Source of the DNA: Solimicrobium sp040544425
Lineage (GTDB): Bacteria > Pseudomonadota > Gammaproteobacteria > Burkholderiales > Burkholderiaceae_D
NCBI GenBank assembly: GCA_040544425.1
Contig: JBEONO010000005.1
Coordinates: forward strand, 1-64,000
DNA: 64,000 nucleotides
Reading direction: 5' to 3'
The position numbers and the translations under genes were made by a program. The notes under the pieces were generated by a model that made no database searches, was not told the origin of the DNA, and saw only the letters and a list, made by a program, of their open reading frames with translations. Numbering within the stretch: position 1 is the first letter of the stretch; each line of letters opens with the position of its first letter. Positions 62,537 through 64,000 of the stretch are shown here, piece after piece.

Positions 62537-63769
62537 TTATGAGCGAATACAGACAAACGTCACATCATCGCGTCGTCGCTGCTCGCCCTGCCATGCTGTG
62601 TACTCGCTGAGCAATCCCTGGCTGATTTGCTCAGTTGTTCCTGATCGCTGCTTCAGAATGGCATCGCGAATGCGGCGCTTGCCAAAGGAAATCCCTTGGG
62701 GGCCGCCAATCTGGTCGATCATGCCATCGGTGGTCATGAAAATCAGACTGCCGCTTGCAAGCTCGATGGTTTTGTTGGTCCACTGGTAGTCGAATGGCGA
62801 TTCCAGATAGCCGATACCGGTGCGCTCACCGTCAGTGATCTCAAATCCTGCCTTGGACGGATCAAGCACCCACAGCCCGATTCGCGCTCCGGCAAAAGTG
62901 AGCTTGCCACTCGAGCGTTCAAACCAAACAAAGGCGGCATCCAGACCATCATTGGATTGGGAAGAATCTTCTCTGCCATCGACCTGACCCAGTGTTTCTT
63001 TGATACCGCGGTTGACATCCATGAACAATGCGGCAGGATCTTTGGGACCTCGCTCCTGCAAGGCTTTGGCAAGCGTGGTCGACGCGATCAGTGTCATAAA
63101 GGCACCAGGAACACCATGGCCGGTGCAATCGGCAATCGCTGCAAACCAGCCGTCCGGATAGACGCAAAAGTGATGGAAATCGCCACCGACTACATCGCGC
63201 GGCTGCCACACCAGATAGGCATCTTCCACCGCTTTTGAGAGAGCCTCATGCGAAGTGCGCAGCATGGCGGTCTGGATAACGCTCGCATAATCGATGCTTT
63301 GCATGATCTGGCGATTCTTTTCCGCCTGCAGATTGGCGACGACTTTCATCAGGTCCAGCCCGAAGCCGACCCCTTCAAGTTTGCCGTCCAGGGTGATAAT
63401 GAATCCGTCTGCCAGCGCGCGCTCGCCAAATTCAACCGCCCGGAATGTCAGTTCCTCGATCGTCATCGTTGAGTCGACAATCAGCGGGTCTTTATCCATG
63501 AAGGCGATGCAGCTCTTCTTGCAGTACAGCTCACGGTGAAACGGTTTGGACATCTGCGACATAAATATGGTGCGATTGATCAGACCAATTGGAATGTCGC
63601 CCTCAAGCACGGGCAGAATGATCAATTCGCGATGTGCTGTAAACAGATCCCAGACATCCAGATTGTTGGTATCAGACTCGACTGAAATTGTTTTGACACA
63701 TAAATCGACGACGGTTGGATGACGATAGCGGGGCAGGTTTGATCTTAGTGCGTTAAATTCACCACTCAT
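62537..63769 (-). CDS. siaA: SiaA-type PP2C phosphatase with CBS-like sensor
   Basis: The start at 63769 has TAGGAAGCG upstream; the longer frame begins at a TTG. The 410-residue protein ends in a PP2C/SpoIIE phosphatase (about 160-410: PRDVVGGDFHHFC, DCTGHGVPGAFMTL). The N-terminal 20-145 region has the CBS-pair pattern (HRELIILPVLEGDIPIGLIN, DSTMTIEELTF, DGFIITLDGKLEGVG). Known SiaA has two membrane helices and a HAMP module instead. Here the phosphatase is cytoplasmic and may sense a nucleotide. Confidence 0.85.
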   Translation of the reverse strand: MSGEFNALRSNLPRYRHPTVVDLCVKTISVESDTNNLDVWDLFTAHRELIILPVLEGDIPIGLINRTIFMSQMSKPFHRELYCKKSCIAFMDKDPLIVDSTMTIEELTFRAVEFGERALADGFIITLDGKLEGVGFGLDLMKVVANLQAEKNRQIMQSIDYASVIQTAMLRTSHEALSKAVEDAYLVWQPRDVVGGDFHHFCVYPDGWFAAIADCTGHGVPGAFMTLIASTTLAKALQERGPKDPAALFMDVNRGIKETLGQVDGREDSSQSNDGLDAAFVWFERSSGKLTFAGARIGLWVLDPSKAGFEITDGERTGIGYLESPFDYQWTNKTIELASGSLIFMTTDGMIDQIGGPQGISFGKRRIRDAILKQRSGTTEQISQGLLSEYTAWQGEQRRRDDVTFVCIRS

Positions 63770-63805
63770 TTCGCTTCCTATAGTCGTACTTTGATTGAGT
63801 CGCAA

Positions 63806-64000
63806 TGCGACAAAAAATGTGATTTATCGGGGCTTGGCGTTCGGTTAACGAACCGCCCGACAATCACTATAGTACGTAATAATAGTTACGCAACAATGAC
63901 CAATGTGTGTTTTATGAGTGATATTGGGCTTATTACGCTGTTACGGCAGCGTGGGCAGGGTCGAATCGCCACAACTCGCCACAACTTAGCGCGTTTTTTT
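63806..64000. promoter_or_regulatory. upstream region of siaA
   Basis: The stretch before siaA is AT-rich with TAATAATAGTTACG-like text that could hold the promoter. A small direct repeat CGCCACAACT occurs twice near 63968-63989. No gene is seen up to the window end. Confidence 0.35.

Noticed and set aside
1..64000. CRISPR arrays, rRNA, tRNA and phage structural genes
   Set aside because: No regularly spaced repeats of CRISPR type, no rRNA or tRNA signatures and no capsid, tail or terminase genes were seen.

Overview
The window looks like a chromosome segment of a betaproteobacterium, most likely of the order Burkholderiales near Oxalobacteraceae. This is inferred from the mix of families present: a siaABCD-type signalling operon, EgtB/EgtD, CaiB/AMACR-type fatty-acid genes, NodT-family RND efflux, PuuA-like polyamine genes, and small CsbD/OsmC/DUF2383-type stress genes. 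No rRNA, tRNA or CRISPR array was seen, so the placement is an inference.

Layout. (1) 1-9.5 kb: a decayed integrase end, a dispersed repeat, a secreted Cys-repeat protein, a coupled operon of a small protein, a KaiC-like double ATPase and a GGDEF-EAL protein, a second GGDEF protein, and small stress or envelope genes. (2) 9.5-15 kb: an OsmC peroxidase, then a compact three-gene operon of a haem-oxygenase-like di-iron oxidase, a HemK-like methyltransferase and an ATP-grasp ligase, followed by two small stress proteins. (3) 15-19.8 kb: an AT-richer accessory patch with an EAL remnant, repeat copies, a DUF433/DUF5615 toxin-antitoxin pair with a broken toxin start, orphan membrane and secreted proteins, and an internally deleted IS1182-type element. 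(4) 19.8-25 kb: a Leu/Ile/Val-type binding protein, then an FMO/SDR/hydrolase operon diverging from a TetR regulator. (5) 25-35.2 kb: VapBC, a ferritin-like/[Fe-S]/double-CDGSH fusion, and a TetR-controlled tripartite RND pump with a methyltransferase. (6) 35.4-39 kb: an AMACR, acyl-CoA dehydrogenase and thiolase operon. (7) 39-49.7 kb: phospholipase D, FitAB, CsbD, a VTT membrane protein, a bufferin-type copper peptide operon, patatin, a YeeE/YedE transporter and egtD-egtB. (8) 49.7-58.7 kb: an HTH-MNT/HEPN pair, SpmAB fusion, a polyamine-type GntR/aminotransferase/glutamine-synthetase group, an unknown protein and an Nramp-related transporter. (9) 58.8-64 kb: serine hydrolase, GNAT and siaABCD.

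Themes. Small stress genes at 1073, 8210 (minus), 9543, 14083 and 42001 are each preceded by a similar 14-bp palindrome of the form GTNCG-N4-CGNAC, usually about 95-110 bp before the start codon, which suggests one stress regulon. Cyclic-di-GMP turnover appears in three separate places. Metal and redox chemistry recurs in the di-iron oxidase, CDGSH fusion, bufferin, ergothioneine and OsmC genes.

The candidates I rate highest for undescribed biology are the oxidase/methyltransferase/ATP-grasp operon at 10.7-13.8 kb, the stress palindrome regulon, the CDGSH fusion, and a siaABCD operon whose phosphatase carries a CBS-like sensor in place of a membrane sensor.
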